A stretch of 64,000 nucleotides of DNA, taken from assembly GCA_030544215.1 (NCBI GenBank), contig JARZZO010000014.1, forward strand, positions 42,685,734 to 42,749,733, written 5' to 3'. The notes under the pieces were generated by a model. That model had not been told where the DNA came from. It was given only the letters and a program-made list of their open reading frames with translations, and searched no databases. The DNA is from Zantedeschia hybrid cultivar (lineage: Eukaryota; Streptophyta; Magnoliopsida; Alismatales; Araceae). A program made the translations under genes and the position numbers. Positions 30,370 through 41,307 of this stretch are shown piece after piece (position 1 is the first letter of the stretch; each line of letters opens with the position of its first letter).

Positions 30370-31519
30370 AGGGGCAAGTAGGCCCTCACAGATTGGCGAG
30401 CCAAGTTCCCCGAGTAGTACGAGGATTGGCACCGCCGCGGCGTACGAGTAGAGTCTCATGTGGAGGATAGCACCGCCTACCTCCAGCAATACCGGACCTA
30501 CTACGCCGACCAGCTACGGCTCCTCCGACCTCTCGATGTAAGTATGATTCGTGCTTCTTTCATTTTATTATTATCCTTGTTTATATTTGTGAATGAATGT
30601 GTATATGTATGATATGTAGGATGCGCGAGACGCAGTCATCATCGACCTCCGGGCCTGCCTTCAGGACGCCGAGGCCCAGTTGGAACAGGTCCAGAAGGAG
30701 CTCTTCGACTTGGTATGTATGTATGTTATGTATGAATATTTTAATTAATTAATTTGTTTTGACGATTAGCCACTAACAGTGAGTCTTTTGGTACAGCGAG
30801 CCGTCTACACCCAAGTGGCTCCCCCTTCATATGGAGCCTCATCTTATTCATACGCAGCTGCTCACGAGGCTGCCCTTGCTAATCTTCGGGGTCAGCTTGC
30901 CTCTGTCATCCACCGAGCCTCTCTTGTGGAAGAGGATCGGGTTGCTCGAGTAAGTTCCATTTTTCTTCTTCCATTGTTGAACTTGATTTATTTGATTATC
31001 TTGAACTGACAGTGTCCCCTCTTGTAGGTCGCTGAGCTTCAGGAGGCCCTTCAGAGGGCTGAGGTGGAGTTAGAGCATTCTCGTGCAGCGGCTACTCGTG
31101 CTGAAGCTGATGCTGCCCGCATCAGCGCTTTAGAGGAGCAGTTGGCACGCCTCTCTAGCGACGATCTTCCTCAAGAGCTTACACGTCTCCAATCCCGATT
31201 GGAGTTGATCAGCGAGGAGAGGGAGCGCAAGCGGCAGGAGCGGCAGCGGATGGATACAAAGTTGTCTTCTCTCCAGGTTTAGTTGGGCGTTGCCGAGCAC
31301 GAGCGCCGGAGTGTCGAGGAGTGATACAGGCATGCTCGGCAATGGGCTAAGGAGTGCGGTCAGGCCAGTGCTTTTACTGCCAGCATGGCCATCTCCTCAG
31401 GTCAGGCTGGCCTGAGTGCCATGGGCCCACCACCACCGCAGTCTAAAGCTCCAGCGCCAGAGGCCCAGGACGAAGCCCAGAGTCAGTTTGACGAGGGGGC
31501 AGGAGAGAGGCAGCCGTGA
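30370..31519 (+). pseudogene. Antisense multi-exon coiled-coil pseudogene (possible plant-mobile-domain protein C-terminus)
   Basis: Four exons can be read on the + strand, antisense to Tat-m: up to 30537, 30620-30712, 30797-30949 and 31028-31519. The introns are 82, 84 and 78 nt, all GT-AG and phase 0. The first exon encodes YLQQYRTYYADQLRLL preceded by a Trp-rich stretch. This resembles the W-rich end of plant mobile domain proteins, though weakly. Later exons encode heptad-rich coiled coil (EAALANLRGQLASV, RAEVELEHSRAAATRAEA, QELTRLQSRLELISEERER) and a Pro/Gln-rich tail. In-frame stops at 30415, 31280 and 31322 make it a pseudogene. The 5' end is cut by the Athila-2 LTR. Tat-lineage elements are known to carry extra antisense ORFs between integrase and 3' LTR, which fits this position. 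Confidence 0.55.
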
Positions 31520-33016
31520 GGGCTGCATCATGTACTTTATTTTTCTTTTTGTGAGCCCTGATGATGATGGACTCTTCATGTATATGTAAAACACACTCTC
31601 ATGATATACATGAAACTTTTTGTCTTCAACTTTGTGTCTTGTGCTTTTAACCCTGTGCCCTGGACATGACTTGACAAACAGGTTAAGTATCTATTTAGGC
31701 TTAGCCCATTGCCTAGTTAAGTAACCGATTAATTGATCATTTTCTTGGTGGAAAGGTCAAGGGGCATAGCCTTTATTAACAAAGGTAATAATAATTGAAC
31801 TGAAGAAAATAACAGAGTAAGATGCAACATACAAGCATGCAAATACTCACTGAAAATAAAGGAATGAAGCATACCAAATGTTACAAGCAGATGCTAATTG
31901 CAATATTTTTGATTTTTGAAATATTCATTTTGTTTGGATTTTGGAACATATATATTTTTTTGGATTTTGAGATATGTATTTTTTTTTAGATTTTGAAATA
32001 TGTATTTTTTTGGATATGTACTTTGGATTTTGAGATATGTACTTTTTTTGGATTTTGAAATATGTACTTTTTTTTAGATTTTGAAATATATATATATATT
32101 TTGGATTTTGAAATATATATATTTTTTTGGATTTTGAGATATGTACTTTTTGGATTTTGAAATATGTATTTTTTTTTTGGATTTTGAAATATGTATTTTT
32201 TGGATTTTGAGATATGTATTTTTTTTGGATTTTGAAATATGTATTTTTTTGGATTTTGGGATTAATGTGCAAACTAAAAGACCAGCATGGTACTCAGATC
32301 AAAAGAACATATTCATCTATTAACTTAATTCCCAAATTATTCTTCAATAATCTAACTTAGATCTATCGTGCTTGAACTTGTGTTTCCATTCGTGATCCCA
32401 TTTAATGATTTGATCCTTAGTCAATTTAGGCCGCTCCTTAAGCTTGGAGTACGCCTCTTTAGAAAGAAAGGAAGAATTGGTTTAGAAAGCCTACGAGACG
32501 GTTCTGGACACCCAAAAAGATGTTCCTTTCTTATCCTAATATCTGTTGGGATTCGGTCATTTTCTTTCCGGGATATTTATTGACTTTGCGTTCCTTTTTA
32601 TTTCACTTCATGGCCTTGATGTAACGTTTGTAGTGTAATGGCCTTTTGATTTGATATTTGGCTTTTGGCTTTTGCTTTTTATTTTTCTTTTCATGGGACA
32701 TATCTCCCCCCTTTTTTTATGACGGCCTCCTACTAAGATGACGGGTATTCTTGGTAGTCTATTCTAAACCTCGTTCCGACATCGTGGGCCGAGAGTAAAA
32801 ACAAAATTTTGCTTAAAACGAATGATTTGCACTTTACACCCTTAGTCAAGCTTTCGGTATTCCTTCGGACTTCACATCTTTTGTTACTTACAAATCAAAC
32901 GTGTCAGTATGTGTAGTAATGTGTTTGAATTAAATTATCCAGACTGATAAGGGAATTTCAGTTTCTAAATTTTCTGATTCTACTGGTCTTTGCACCATGC
33001 TGATCGACTCTTAAAC
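31520..33016 (-). other. Tat-m 3' non-coding region
   Basis: Aligns in reverse with Tat-p 50768-51900 in blocks (31640-31860 and 32280-33000). No gene in this direction. The middle consists of an AT-rich degenerate repeat. Confidence 0.65.
31915..32265. repeat. Degenerate repeat based on TTTGGATTTTGAAATATGTA
   Basis: About a dozen units of 20-35 bp differing in T-run length. Shorter counterparts occur in Tat-p at about 51520-51610 in reverse. ORFs through it (for example runs of KIQKKYISQNP) are products of the repeat. Confidence 0.85.
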
Positions 33017-34023
33017 CTAAGGGTAGTATTTCTTAAGATACAAACCGTTCCAGGGGTGGGTTAACTCTTGCCCTTCTGCATTAACTAGACGGTAAGCGTT
33101 ATCAGGAAAAGCATGCGAAATGACATAAGGTCCTTCCCAATTGAGTTGGAGCTTAGAACGCGGAACACCAGGTTTTACAAAGATTCTTTTGACGATTATT
33201 TCACTAACTTTGAACTTGCGTTCAATGACTTTCTTTTGATAAAAACGTGCTAATCTATTATGATAAACTCTTGCATGATTAGCAGCTGACCATCTTTTTT
33301 CGTCTAAGAGTTCCAATTGAGCAAGGAGTGTTGAACGGTGTTCATCAATAGAAAATTCCTTATTCAATTGCACTCTTAATGACAGTATAAGGATCTCATA
33401 CGGAACTACCTCCATTCCAAATGTTAAGGAATAAGGAGTCTGCCCGGTGGGCGTGTGGATTAAAGTTCGGTAGGCCCATAGAGCTTCGATCAATTTTTCT
33501 GGTCAGTCTGTAAATTTATTAGACTTGCACGTCTTTTTGATGATTTTTATCAAAGTCTTGTTAGTTGCCTCTACTTGGCCATTGCCTTGCGGATAATATG
33601 GAGACGAATGATGCAATGCAATTTTGTACCTGTTGCAGAGGTCTTTCAGTTCTTGTGACACGAACTGCGGTCCATTGTCGGTGACGATGGTGCTTGGAAT
33701 TGCAAATCTTGTGATGATGTTCTTCATGATGAACTTGGAGACAGTTGATGCTTTGACTTCTGTGTACGCTTCAGCTTCCGCCCACTTGGTGAAGTATTCT
33801 GTTGCCGTGAGAATGAAGGATTTCTGCTTAATGCTGGAATCATGATTTCCAAGGGGTCCAATGACATCAAAAGCCCACATGGAGAAAGGCCATAGGGAGG
33901 AAACATGATGGAGTGAAGATGCAGGAAAATGGATCTTATCGGCGTGAAGTTGACACTTGGCACACCTACGGATATATCCTGCACAATCTTCTTCCATGGT
34001 TGGTCAATAGAATTCATGTCCAA
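33017..34023 (-). pseudogene. Tat-m integrase
   Basis: Reverse-strand integrase. The zinc region ends in RCAKCQLHADKIH, and the core has AFDVIGPLGN, TDNGPQFVSQELKDL and GNGQVEATNKTL (the D, D and E of the triad). The C-terminal part runs YRTLIHTPTGQTPYSLTFGM to the final NGLYLKKYYP at 33017. A TGA at 33503-33505, where Tat-p has Trp (G-to-A), splits it. A second lesion lies at about 33997-34010, where the Tat-p counterpart YWPTMEED is disrupted. Confidence 0.8.
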
Positions 34024-34873
34024 AGATCTTCTTTGCTAGCATTTGTCCATTAACATGGCCACCACAAACTCCAGTATGAGCTCCTTCCATGATCTTCCAA
34101 AGCTCATCTTCATCTAAACATCTTAGAAGAACTCCATCAAAACCTCTTTTATATAGCGCTCCCCCAACTAGGGTATATCTCTGAGCAACTCTCCTGATAG
34201 CCCTTTTCTCCTCAACCGTGGCTTCTTTAGGATATGATTGATCTTCACAATATTTAGCAATTTCATAGTACCATGGTTTCTGTTCATCATCCCTCTCTTC
34301 TAATAGCTCCATTAACATAATCTCTCTCTTTTCCACAATATTTCCCTCTCTGACCTTCTTCAACAACTTCTCCATAGTTCTAAGAAATGAAAAGTCTTTC
34401 ACGGCGGGTGAAAGACGCCTATGAATGATGATTGATTCGGATTGTCTGCTGATTGGGAAATTGAGGGATGATGCAAGTGAAGCTAGAGCGTCAGCTAAGA
34501 TGTTCTGATTCCGAGGAACATGGATGAAGATCAATTTAGTGAAAAGCTTAGCATAAGCAAAAGTGAATTCTTGATAAGGCTTGAGCTTGGGATCAAGAGT
34601 TTGATATTTGGTTAACACCTGGTGAAGAATCAATTGACTATCACCCACAATTCTAAGTTTGGTAGAACCATGGAGATGAGCAGCCTCGAGGCCAGCAAGG
34701 AGTGTCTCGTATTCAGCTATATTGTTAGTGACTAGAAAGTCAAGCTGAAAGGCTTGTGGAATGGTGACACCTTCAGGTGATAACAGAATAATGCCGATAC
34801 CCTTTCCATGGGAATTCAAAGCTCCGTCAAAATGCAGAGTCCACATATCATCTTTGATTTGGTCTATGGACAT
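34004..34873 (-). pseudogene. Tat-m second RNase H domain and connection to integrase
   Basis: An extra RNase H of archaeal-like type, a hallmark of the Tat lineage: WTLHFDGALNSHGKGIGII, NNIAEYETLLAGLEAAHLHG, RIVGDSQLILHQVLTKY and NILADALASLAS carry the D-E-D-type residues. It continues through the linker to the integrase zinc region (GVCGGHVNGQMLAKKIFG). It is the longest clean frame in this element (289 residues). Confidence 0.82.
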
Positions 34874-36144
34874 CAGTTCCTCATCTGGAAACTCCGATCA
34901 GACTGGATCAAAACGAGGAAGGAGATGATGAGCAAGATGTTATGCGATAGTGTAGCCATTGATCGTTTTCTGTTGAATGTAAGTGATATCAAATTTAGAT
35001 AGAAAGCTTTGCCATCGTGCTAACCTATCAGTAAGGACAGATTTCTCAAGGAGAAATTTGATCAGATTCATCCTAGCGATGAGATGAACTTCATGGGCTA
35101 AAAGTAATGCTTAAATTTCTGAACCACCCATACAAGTGCTGCACATGTTTTCTCCATCACCGTGTATCTCTGTTCAGTGGGGTTGAGAAGTTTAGAGAGA
35201 TACTAGGTTGCCCTCTCCTTTCCTTCTTCATCCTCTTGTGCCAGGACAGCCCCCACCGCATCATCCAGGACAGAAATGTATAGAATCAAAGGTTTGTCCG
35301 GAGATGGTGGTCTCAAAACAGGAGGACTTGCCAAATAATTCTTCAATCCATCAAATGCCTCCTGACACTTATCGTCCCAATCGAATTTGACTCCCGGGTT
35401 GGTGAGCTCGTGGAACGGCTTACACCTTTGTGAATGCTGGGAGACAAATTAGCGAATAAACTGCAACCTCCCGATCAATCCTCTTAACTCTTTCAAGTTC
35501 TTGGGAGGTGGCATTTCTCTAATAGCCTTTGCCTTGTTGGGATCGATCTCAATTCCCCATTTACTGACAATAAATCCAAGTAATTTTCCTGATGATACCC
35601 CGAATACATATTTCTTAGGGTTCATCTTCAACTGATATTCTCTTGATCTTTCTAATACTCTTGCCAAAACTTTGGCATGCTCAGCCTTAGTCTTAGATTT
35701 CACTAACAAGTCATCCACATACACTTCTAGATCGATATGCATCATGTCATGAAATATTACCATCATAGCTCTTTGATAAGTGGCTCCAGCATTCTTTAAT
35801 CCAAAAGGCATGACGACATAACAATATGTCCCCCAAGGTGTAGTGAATGATGTCTTTTCTTGATCTTCTTCTGCCAATTTGATTTGATTATATCATGAAA
35901 ATCCATCCATAAATGATAGGATTTCATAGCCAGCTATGTTATCGATGAGTACATCAATGCGAGGCAGTGGAAAATCATCCTTAGGACACGCCCGGTTCAA
36001 ATCTCGGAAGTCAATACAGATTTTCATCTTCCCATCTTTCTTCATAATCGGGACTATGTTGGCCACCCATTGTGGATAGAGGACAACTCTAATAAATTTG
36101 GCTTTATGTAGCTTATTGACCTCTTCCTTCATCTTCAAAGCCAT
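34874..36144 (-). pseudogene. Tat-m reverse transcriptase and first RNase H
   Basis: RT motifs are ICIDFRDLNRACPKDDFPLP, FMDGFS (followed by an in-frame TGA), MPFGLKNAGATYQRAMM, YVDDLLVKSKT and LLGFIVSKWGIEIDP. RT breaks at 35449 with a stop after GRLQFIR. The first RNase H (34874-35448) is detectable only in pieces with stops in each frame. Compare the intact frame in Tat-p. Confidence 0.8.
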
Positions 36145-36416
36145 TTGTGGGTGGAATGGCCTTAACTTCTATTTAACTGGGCTAGCTCTATCCTTTAATG
36201 TCAACCTGTGTTCCACTAGTAATGAGTCTAACCCCGGCATATCCTCATAACTCCAGGCGAAAGTGTCCTTATAATCCTTAAGAACTTGTACCATTGCCTT
36301 CTCATCTATTTCAGAAAGATTTTTGCTAACGAGGACAACCTTAGGTTCGTCTTCAGTCCCTAGATTGATCTCTTTGGTGGGCTCTTCTACGGCAATTGAG
36401 GGTTCATCGAATCTTT

Positions 36417-36994
36417 TTACTCCACTGGCATATGCCTCAGCCGCGTCCTCGTCATCTTTTCATCTTCAACAATGGAGTCTTTTTCGTGTATCAATTCATA
36501 CACCCCATATCCATCATTAACCGACTCATCATCTAGACAATCTTCTGGCATCTGAATAGGATTCTCTAACAGCTGAGGGATCATAGAGCAAGAAAGGCAT
36601 TTAAATGCTAAATCCTGGAGGTATCTATCTGGAATTTGTTTACTCTTAGATTTTCTAGACTTCCTAACTTGCCTAGAACTAGACTCCCTAACTTCACTAG
36701 ACTCCTTATCCTGACCTAATGAGGATGAAGAAGGATGAAAATTATAGGATACATGCGGAAATATAGGAGAATCCTCCCGAGGGGAGGGGCAGAGTAGATC
36801 TAGAAGAGAATCTTGACTGAATGACTCACGCGATGGAGTACAATCGGACAAGTAGGAAGTTTTCTCAATGAGGATCTGGGAGAAGGAAGTTGCCAAATTG
36901 GCGTTTTTTTTTTGAGAAAAGATGAATTAATCATAAAACAAGAATGGAGATGAATAGGAGGAGAATAGGATGGAGGAAGCGGCACCAAGGCCAA
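36417..36994 (-). pseudogene. Tat-m protease-RT junction with A10 run
   Basis: Two overlapping reverse-strand frames. One carries the end of the protease polyprotein (LVPLPPSYSPPIHLHSCF). The other, one base back, carries SYLSDCTPSRESFSQDSLLD and continues toward RT (QIPDRYLQDLAFKC, then MIPQLLENPIQMPEDC). The switch lies at a run of ten A (reverse strand; T at 36904-36913). Tat-p has the same arrangement. A separate frameshift at about 36430 breaks the entry into RT. Confidence 0.7.
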
Positions 36995-37047
36995 AGGATT
37001 GGGGGGATCATATAGTAGTATGTCCCAGATTAAATCATAAATCCTCT

Positions 37048-38463
37048 CTAGATCGAGAGGAGGTTGAGGGATAAATCCCGTGGGAACAGAGTGATTATGA
37101 TGGGCGGAGCCCGTAGAATATCTTCAGTGATGACCCGCGACCAAGTCGGGGTCAGAAGTAGAGTGCGGAATAAGGTATGGAGTGTGAAAATGTAAGAAGG
37201 ATAAATTCCCCTCCAAAGAAGATCCGTGGTATAACCAGCTTCATAGGGGTCATCTAGCTCCCCTTCATCTGTTTTCTTAGACAGCAGAATTCTTTTGTCA
37301 AAAATGGCACCAGGCCCTTCAATCAACTCATCTATTTGTGGCGGCCACTTTGGTTCTGAAGGATCAAGAAATAGTCTGTTTAGTGCAATGTATAGATCCC
37401 TTAAGTCAAACCATCGGTACCATTCACACTCAAGATCTTAGAACTTCCTCCTTTTCATTGGTCGCAGAGCCTCCAAAGACTGGTACGTCAACAATTCTGA
37501 ACAATGTCTGGCTAGGTCTCTTCCATATATGTCATGGAGGTCAAAACAGGAAGTAATGACCACTGTGTTATCATGACTGATCATGGGCCCCTTGATGAAA
37601 TGTGTGTATAAGGTCCATGTTAAGGGGTCCCGACCTTCTTTGCATGATGTAGACATTGTTTCCCAGACTTTTTGGCCGTCTTCATTTTCTTCCTGTTGAA
37701 TAATGTTGTGCCTCACTTTTCTTGGCATATAGTCTAGGCCATTTCTAGGTGTCCTTCGGTTATCCTTGAGGGGCGTGGTTCTACCTTATAATTGCGTGCC
37801 TAGGCCCTTTCCAGGCTGATAACCACCCTTCATCATTATTTTCCAACTAGAGGTACTCATGCACTTCCCCCGTTTTATAGCATCCAGTGGGTAAGGAGTA
37901 AGAGTGGCAGCTTTTAAAGGATCAGCCACAGGACAGTAGACATGTAATATCGACAGAAAAGGTTGTTGGCCAGGTGAAGGAGTTGGCTTGATATTCAAGG
38001 AGTGAGCAGCAACAAGGATTGGCTTGCACGTAACTTTAATGACTCGTCCTTTGTAGGAAAATTTGAGGCACTGATGATTCGTAGAGGGAATCGCCTCAAG
38101 GGTTTTAATATAAGGACGGCCCAAAATAGCCTTCAAGGAAGGATCGATTTCCAAGATGTGGAATTCGACCTTGGCATGACATACAGGGCCTAGTTCTACT
38201 TTTAAATAGATCATTCCCGGAGGGGAATGAGTGGAGTTATCCTATGCTGTAACAGAAATGGGGTTAGGCAGCCATTTTTCCTTGGGTACACCACATAGTT
38301 CAAGGGTCTTAGGAGGCAGGACATTAATTGAAGCCCCCGTATCAATTAGGCATGTGTCTACGGCCTTTTTGCAGATATTGACCGTAATACTCAGAGCCAT
38401 GCTCCTGACTGCTAGTGATGCTAGTTCCAAAGCATGAAATAAGATAGAGGGCTGATCCCCCTA
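37048..38463 (-). pseudogene. Tat-m protease and G-patch-like region
   Basis: The reverse-strand frame begins at the deletion junction. Protease active site is DTCLIDTGASINVLPPKTLE (38330 region). The second block IDPSLKAILGRPYIKTLEAI follows in the next piece (37786-38214), and then the Gly-rich GGYQPGKGLGTQL, a G-patch-like motif common in Tat polyproteins. Stops fall at about 38242, 37786 and 37438. It aligns throughout with Tat-p 45359-46900. Confidence 0.78.
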
Positions 38464-38941
38464 CAGAACTTTACTCACAGAAGCCCAGGCAGCAGACAGC
38501 AGAGAATTTAGCCTGAAAGGCGTCTGGGTAGGGCGACGCGGTATGAAACACGTCGCTACTCCTAGACGTTTTCAGGTCGCAGAATCAACAATTCAGGAGG
38601 AATTTCTGGATCAATTCCTCCTCAAACAAACAGAATAAAAGCGGTAAATAATTGGCTCATGCGAATCTTTTTTATTTCAATTTTTTAATAGGATGATTTA
38701 TCATGTGAACAACAAAAACATTCAATCAATCGCACATGCTTCTTATCACAATCGCAACTCTTCAATCAATCAAACGGGGAGGGCAAGATCTTGCCGCACG
38801 GGTGTGCACGTGGTGCACGTAGGAATAACAACTAAACTAAAAACTCACCGACCGGTGAGGGCGTGTCGAGAGACATAGGTGGTGCACCGTGGGTGCCCGA
38901 TTGATAAAAGCAAGAACAAAGATTAAAAGATGGCGAGACCA
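38464..38941 (-). other. Tat-m 5' leader, joined directly to protease
   Basis: Leader sequence homologous to Tat-p 41308-41790. It holds two 12-10-12 palindromes (38513-38546 and 38543-38576). The junction with protease sequence at about 38463 marks the gag deletion. Confidence 0.7.
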
Positions 38942-38960
38942 AGTCCCACCGTGATCGCCA
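38942..38960 (-). promoter_or_regulatory. Tat-m primer binding site
   Basis: On the reverse strand TGGCGATCACGGTGGGACT lies a few bases after the LTR and begins with the TGG expected opposite a tRNA CCA end. It equals the Tat-p site except for one base. I cannot name the tRNA with certainty, although Tat relatives usually use tRNA-Arg. Confidence 0.65.
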
Positions 38961-38966
38961 AAAAGC

Positions 38967-39813
38967 TATGAGTGCTTAAATAAGGATGTGTAATTATCAT
39001 GAAAATTTTATTGTTTATGTGACGAATAAACCTATTAAAAACTATGTGAATGTGATCGTCATAAACCTTTGACTAAAAAGTTCTAAAAGATAGAGATTGA
39101 CCGCTTACCTATTTTAGAATTGGGAGATGTTGGAGTCCTTGATTCTCCTCCTTCAACCGGCTGAAGGAAAAGAGCCCTTCTGACTTTGTTCTTGCTTTGG
39201 ATGCTTATGGGCTTTGAGGATCGTCCAGATTTCCTTGTTGTTGATTCTCTCTTCTTGATCTTCTTTTGTACCTTGCAAAAAATGGAAAGAATGAGGGAAA
39301 GAACAATTAGAACTCAAATAGATGTAGTATCTATCCCAGTAATAATTCTAATCATTCAACTAAACAAATGAACTCACTTGTTTGTGGTCTTTGAAACCCC
39401 TTAAAAATATGGATTGGAAATTATATGCTAGTGAGTGTGTGTTGCATAAAGTGATGTGATGAAATTATGATGGTAATATGTTGAAAATATAAGAAAGATA
39501 CAGAAATTAATTAAGAACTAAGTTGAATGGCTCGTGGAAAGTCTTAGTTCTTGAATGGATCTTGAAAGGACGAAGAAAGGTTGAAGAGAGGATGAAGCTT
39601 GCTTCAAGACTCCTGGAAGTAGTAGTAGCGCCTCGATCCTTCGGTGTTTGGACATCGTCTTTTTCAAAGAATCGCTCCAAGAATCACTAATTATCACTCA
39701 CCTTTCAAGAATTATCACTAACTTTTTAATGGTGAAGGACTTGGGTATTTATAGGCTTAAGTTTACACATTAGCAGTTACTTACAAATTAACATGAAGGA
39801 GTTTGAAGCCAAT
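38967..39813 (-). repeat. Tat-m 5' LTR, inner piece
   Basis: AT-rich. Ends (reverse strand) in GCACTCATA, the counterpart of GCACCTACA in Tat-p. Its other piece starts at 54505. CCAAT (39809-39813) is the target duplication of Tat-p. Confidence 0.75.
39809..39813. other. Target site duplication CCAAT (left, Tat-p)
   Basis: CCAAT here and at 54500-54504 flank the TG and CA ends of Tat-p. Confidence 0.9.
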
Positions 39814-39998
39814 TGTAGACACGCTAATTTTGACATCATTTCGAGTAAATTTCATATCATATAATAATGCCTCAGAATGGTCTGATATTTAATCATTGAT
39901 TAATTTTTATTGATATTTTGAGTGTCGGGTTTAACATGCATGTTTAAGTTAATCAATTAAATTGATTTTAGCTCAAATTTCAGTTAAAATATGCAGAA

Positions 39999-40154
39999 TT
40001 CTAAAACGTGTCAACCTGTGTGGACACGATTCAAAAATTCTAAAACGTGTCAACCTGTGTGGACACGATTCAGAAATTCTAAAATGTGTCAACCTGTGTA
40101 GACGCGATTCAGAAAGTCTAAAACGCGTCAACCTGTGTGGCCGCGATTCAGAGT
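39999..40154 (+). repeat. 39-bp tandem repeat, four copies, in Tat-p U3
   Basis: Units start at 39999, 40038, 40077 and 40116. Each holds arms CTAAAACGTGTC-type and GACACGATTCAG-type around AACCTGTGTG. The matching array in the 3' LTR is 53217-53372. The period is a multiple of three, so it reads as a 13-residue peptide repeat, but position in U3 argues against coding. Confidence 0.9.
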
Positions 40155-40415
40155 TTATTCCTGTTTTAACGTTTAAATTTGAATTTTAATCAGTTAATTA
40201 ATTAACTAAAAGGCATCTTTGAGGGCTGACGCGTTTTAGGTTTCCTAAGCTATTTTAACTTCTCTTCCGGATGTTTATACTTATCTTAATTAGTGTAAAA
40301 GACGTCTTCACATGTAGACGCGTTTTAGCTAATAAAGATAAAGATAAGTTTTCTTGGATATTTATCCTTATCTTAATTAATCTGAAAGGCGTCAGCCATG
40401 GTGGACGCGTTTTAG
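40001..40415 (+). promoter_or_regulatory. Palindrome cluster (12-nt arms, 10-nt spacer) in Tat-p U3
   Basis: Seven units at 40001-40034, 40040-40073, 40079-40112, 40118-40151, 40206-40239, 40295-40328 and 40382-40415. Consensus arms are CTAAAAGGCGTC and GACGCGTTTTAG. The spacer is exactly 10 nt in every unit, while its sequence varies (TTTGAGGGCT, TTCACATGTA, AGCCATGGTG). The core CGTC-N10-GACG holds with few exceptions. The cluster ends 100 bases before the TATA box, the position of enhancer sites (inference). Confidence 0.8.
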
Positions 40416-40513
40416 ATAATTACAGATAAAGATGAATTAATCAGTATTTATCTGTCGGTTAAGATGGATAAATCCTAGATTTTTTTATGTTAATCGCGAA
40501 CGCAGAAAAAGCC

Positions 40514-40521
40514 TATAAATA
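40514..40521 (+). promoter_or_regulatory. TATA box of Tat-p 5' LTR
   Basis: TATAAATA, 700 bases into the LTR. Transcription would begin near 40545. The equivalent in the 3' LTR is at 53732. Confidence 0.65.
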
Positions 40522-41288
40522 CCTTACATCTTGAAGAGTAAAAAATGTTGAGCCATGTTGAGCCATATTGAGCCCTATTGAGAAAAAGAGAGAGCGTTAT
40601 TATAGCGAGATGAAGATCGAAGCAACAACGTCGGAACACCGGAGCGCTGCCATTTCCAGAAGTCGGCGTCCTTTCAAGAATCTTCATATTTTCAAGGCTT
40701 CAACCCATTGGGCATAAGTGTTTCATTTCTACATTTTTATTCTACATCTTCATTAATTTCATTCTTCAATATTCACTTCATGCAACACACACCACTGCAT
40801 AATCTTTCAAAACCTATTTGATTTAAGGGGTTTCAAAGCCATTTAAACAAGTAAGTTTGTTGTTTAATTGTACGCTTAAAATCATGATTAGTTTGGATAT
40901 TGCTTCTATTTAAAGTTCTCATCATCAGTATTTCTTCATTTCTCTTTTCTGTCTCTGCTGCACTCAACAACAACAAGAGAACAAAAGGGGAAATCAAGCA
41001 CAAAGCCAGAAGGACTTCTGGACGATCCTCAACCTCAAACTCAACAGCAAGAACAAAAGAACAAAGAAAGGGCTCTCTTTCTTCAGCCGGCTGAAGGAGG
41101 GGAATCAAGGACTCGATATCTTCCGCGTTCAAACAGGTAGGCGATCAAAACTCTCTTTTGAAACTTTTAAGTCAAAAGTTTCTGACGATCACTGCACTTA
41201 GTTGCTATTTTTAACAGGTTAGTTTACACTATACAACATAGATTTTTCATGTTAATCACACGAGCATTTTAAGCACCTACAGCTCTTT

Positions 41289-41307
41289 TGGCGATCACGG
41301 TAGGACT
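41289..41307 (+). promoter_or_regulatory. Tat-p primer binding site
   Basis: TGGCGATCACGGTAGGACT, seven bases after the 5' LTR. Same site as in Tat-m with one substitution. tRNA identity is not certain. Confidence 0.7.

Larger units (their letters stand above)
39814..41281 (+). repeat. Tat-p 5' LTR
   Basis: U3 holds seven palindromic 12-10-12 units (40001-40415), four of them in a 39-bp tandem array. A TATA box is at 40514. Few differences from 53032-54499. Confidence 0.95.

Noticed and set aside
31925..32272. 115-codon ORF of KIQKKYISQNP repeats
   Set aside because: Product of an AT-rich degenerate DNA repeat.
39962..40189. ORF encoding a 13-residue repeat (VNLCGHDSEILKR-like)
   Set aside because: It lies in U3 of both Tat-p LTRs and has no real ATG start. 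The periodicity follows from a 39-bp DNA repeat.
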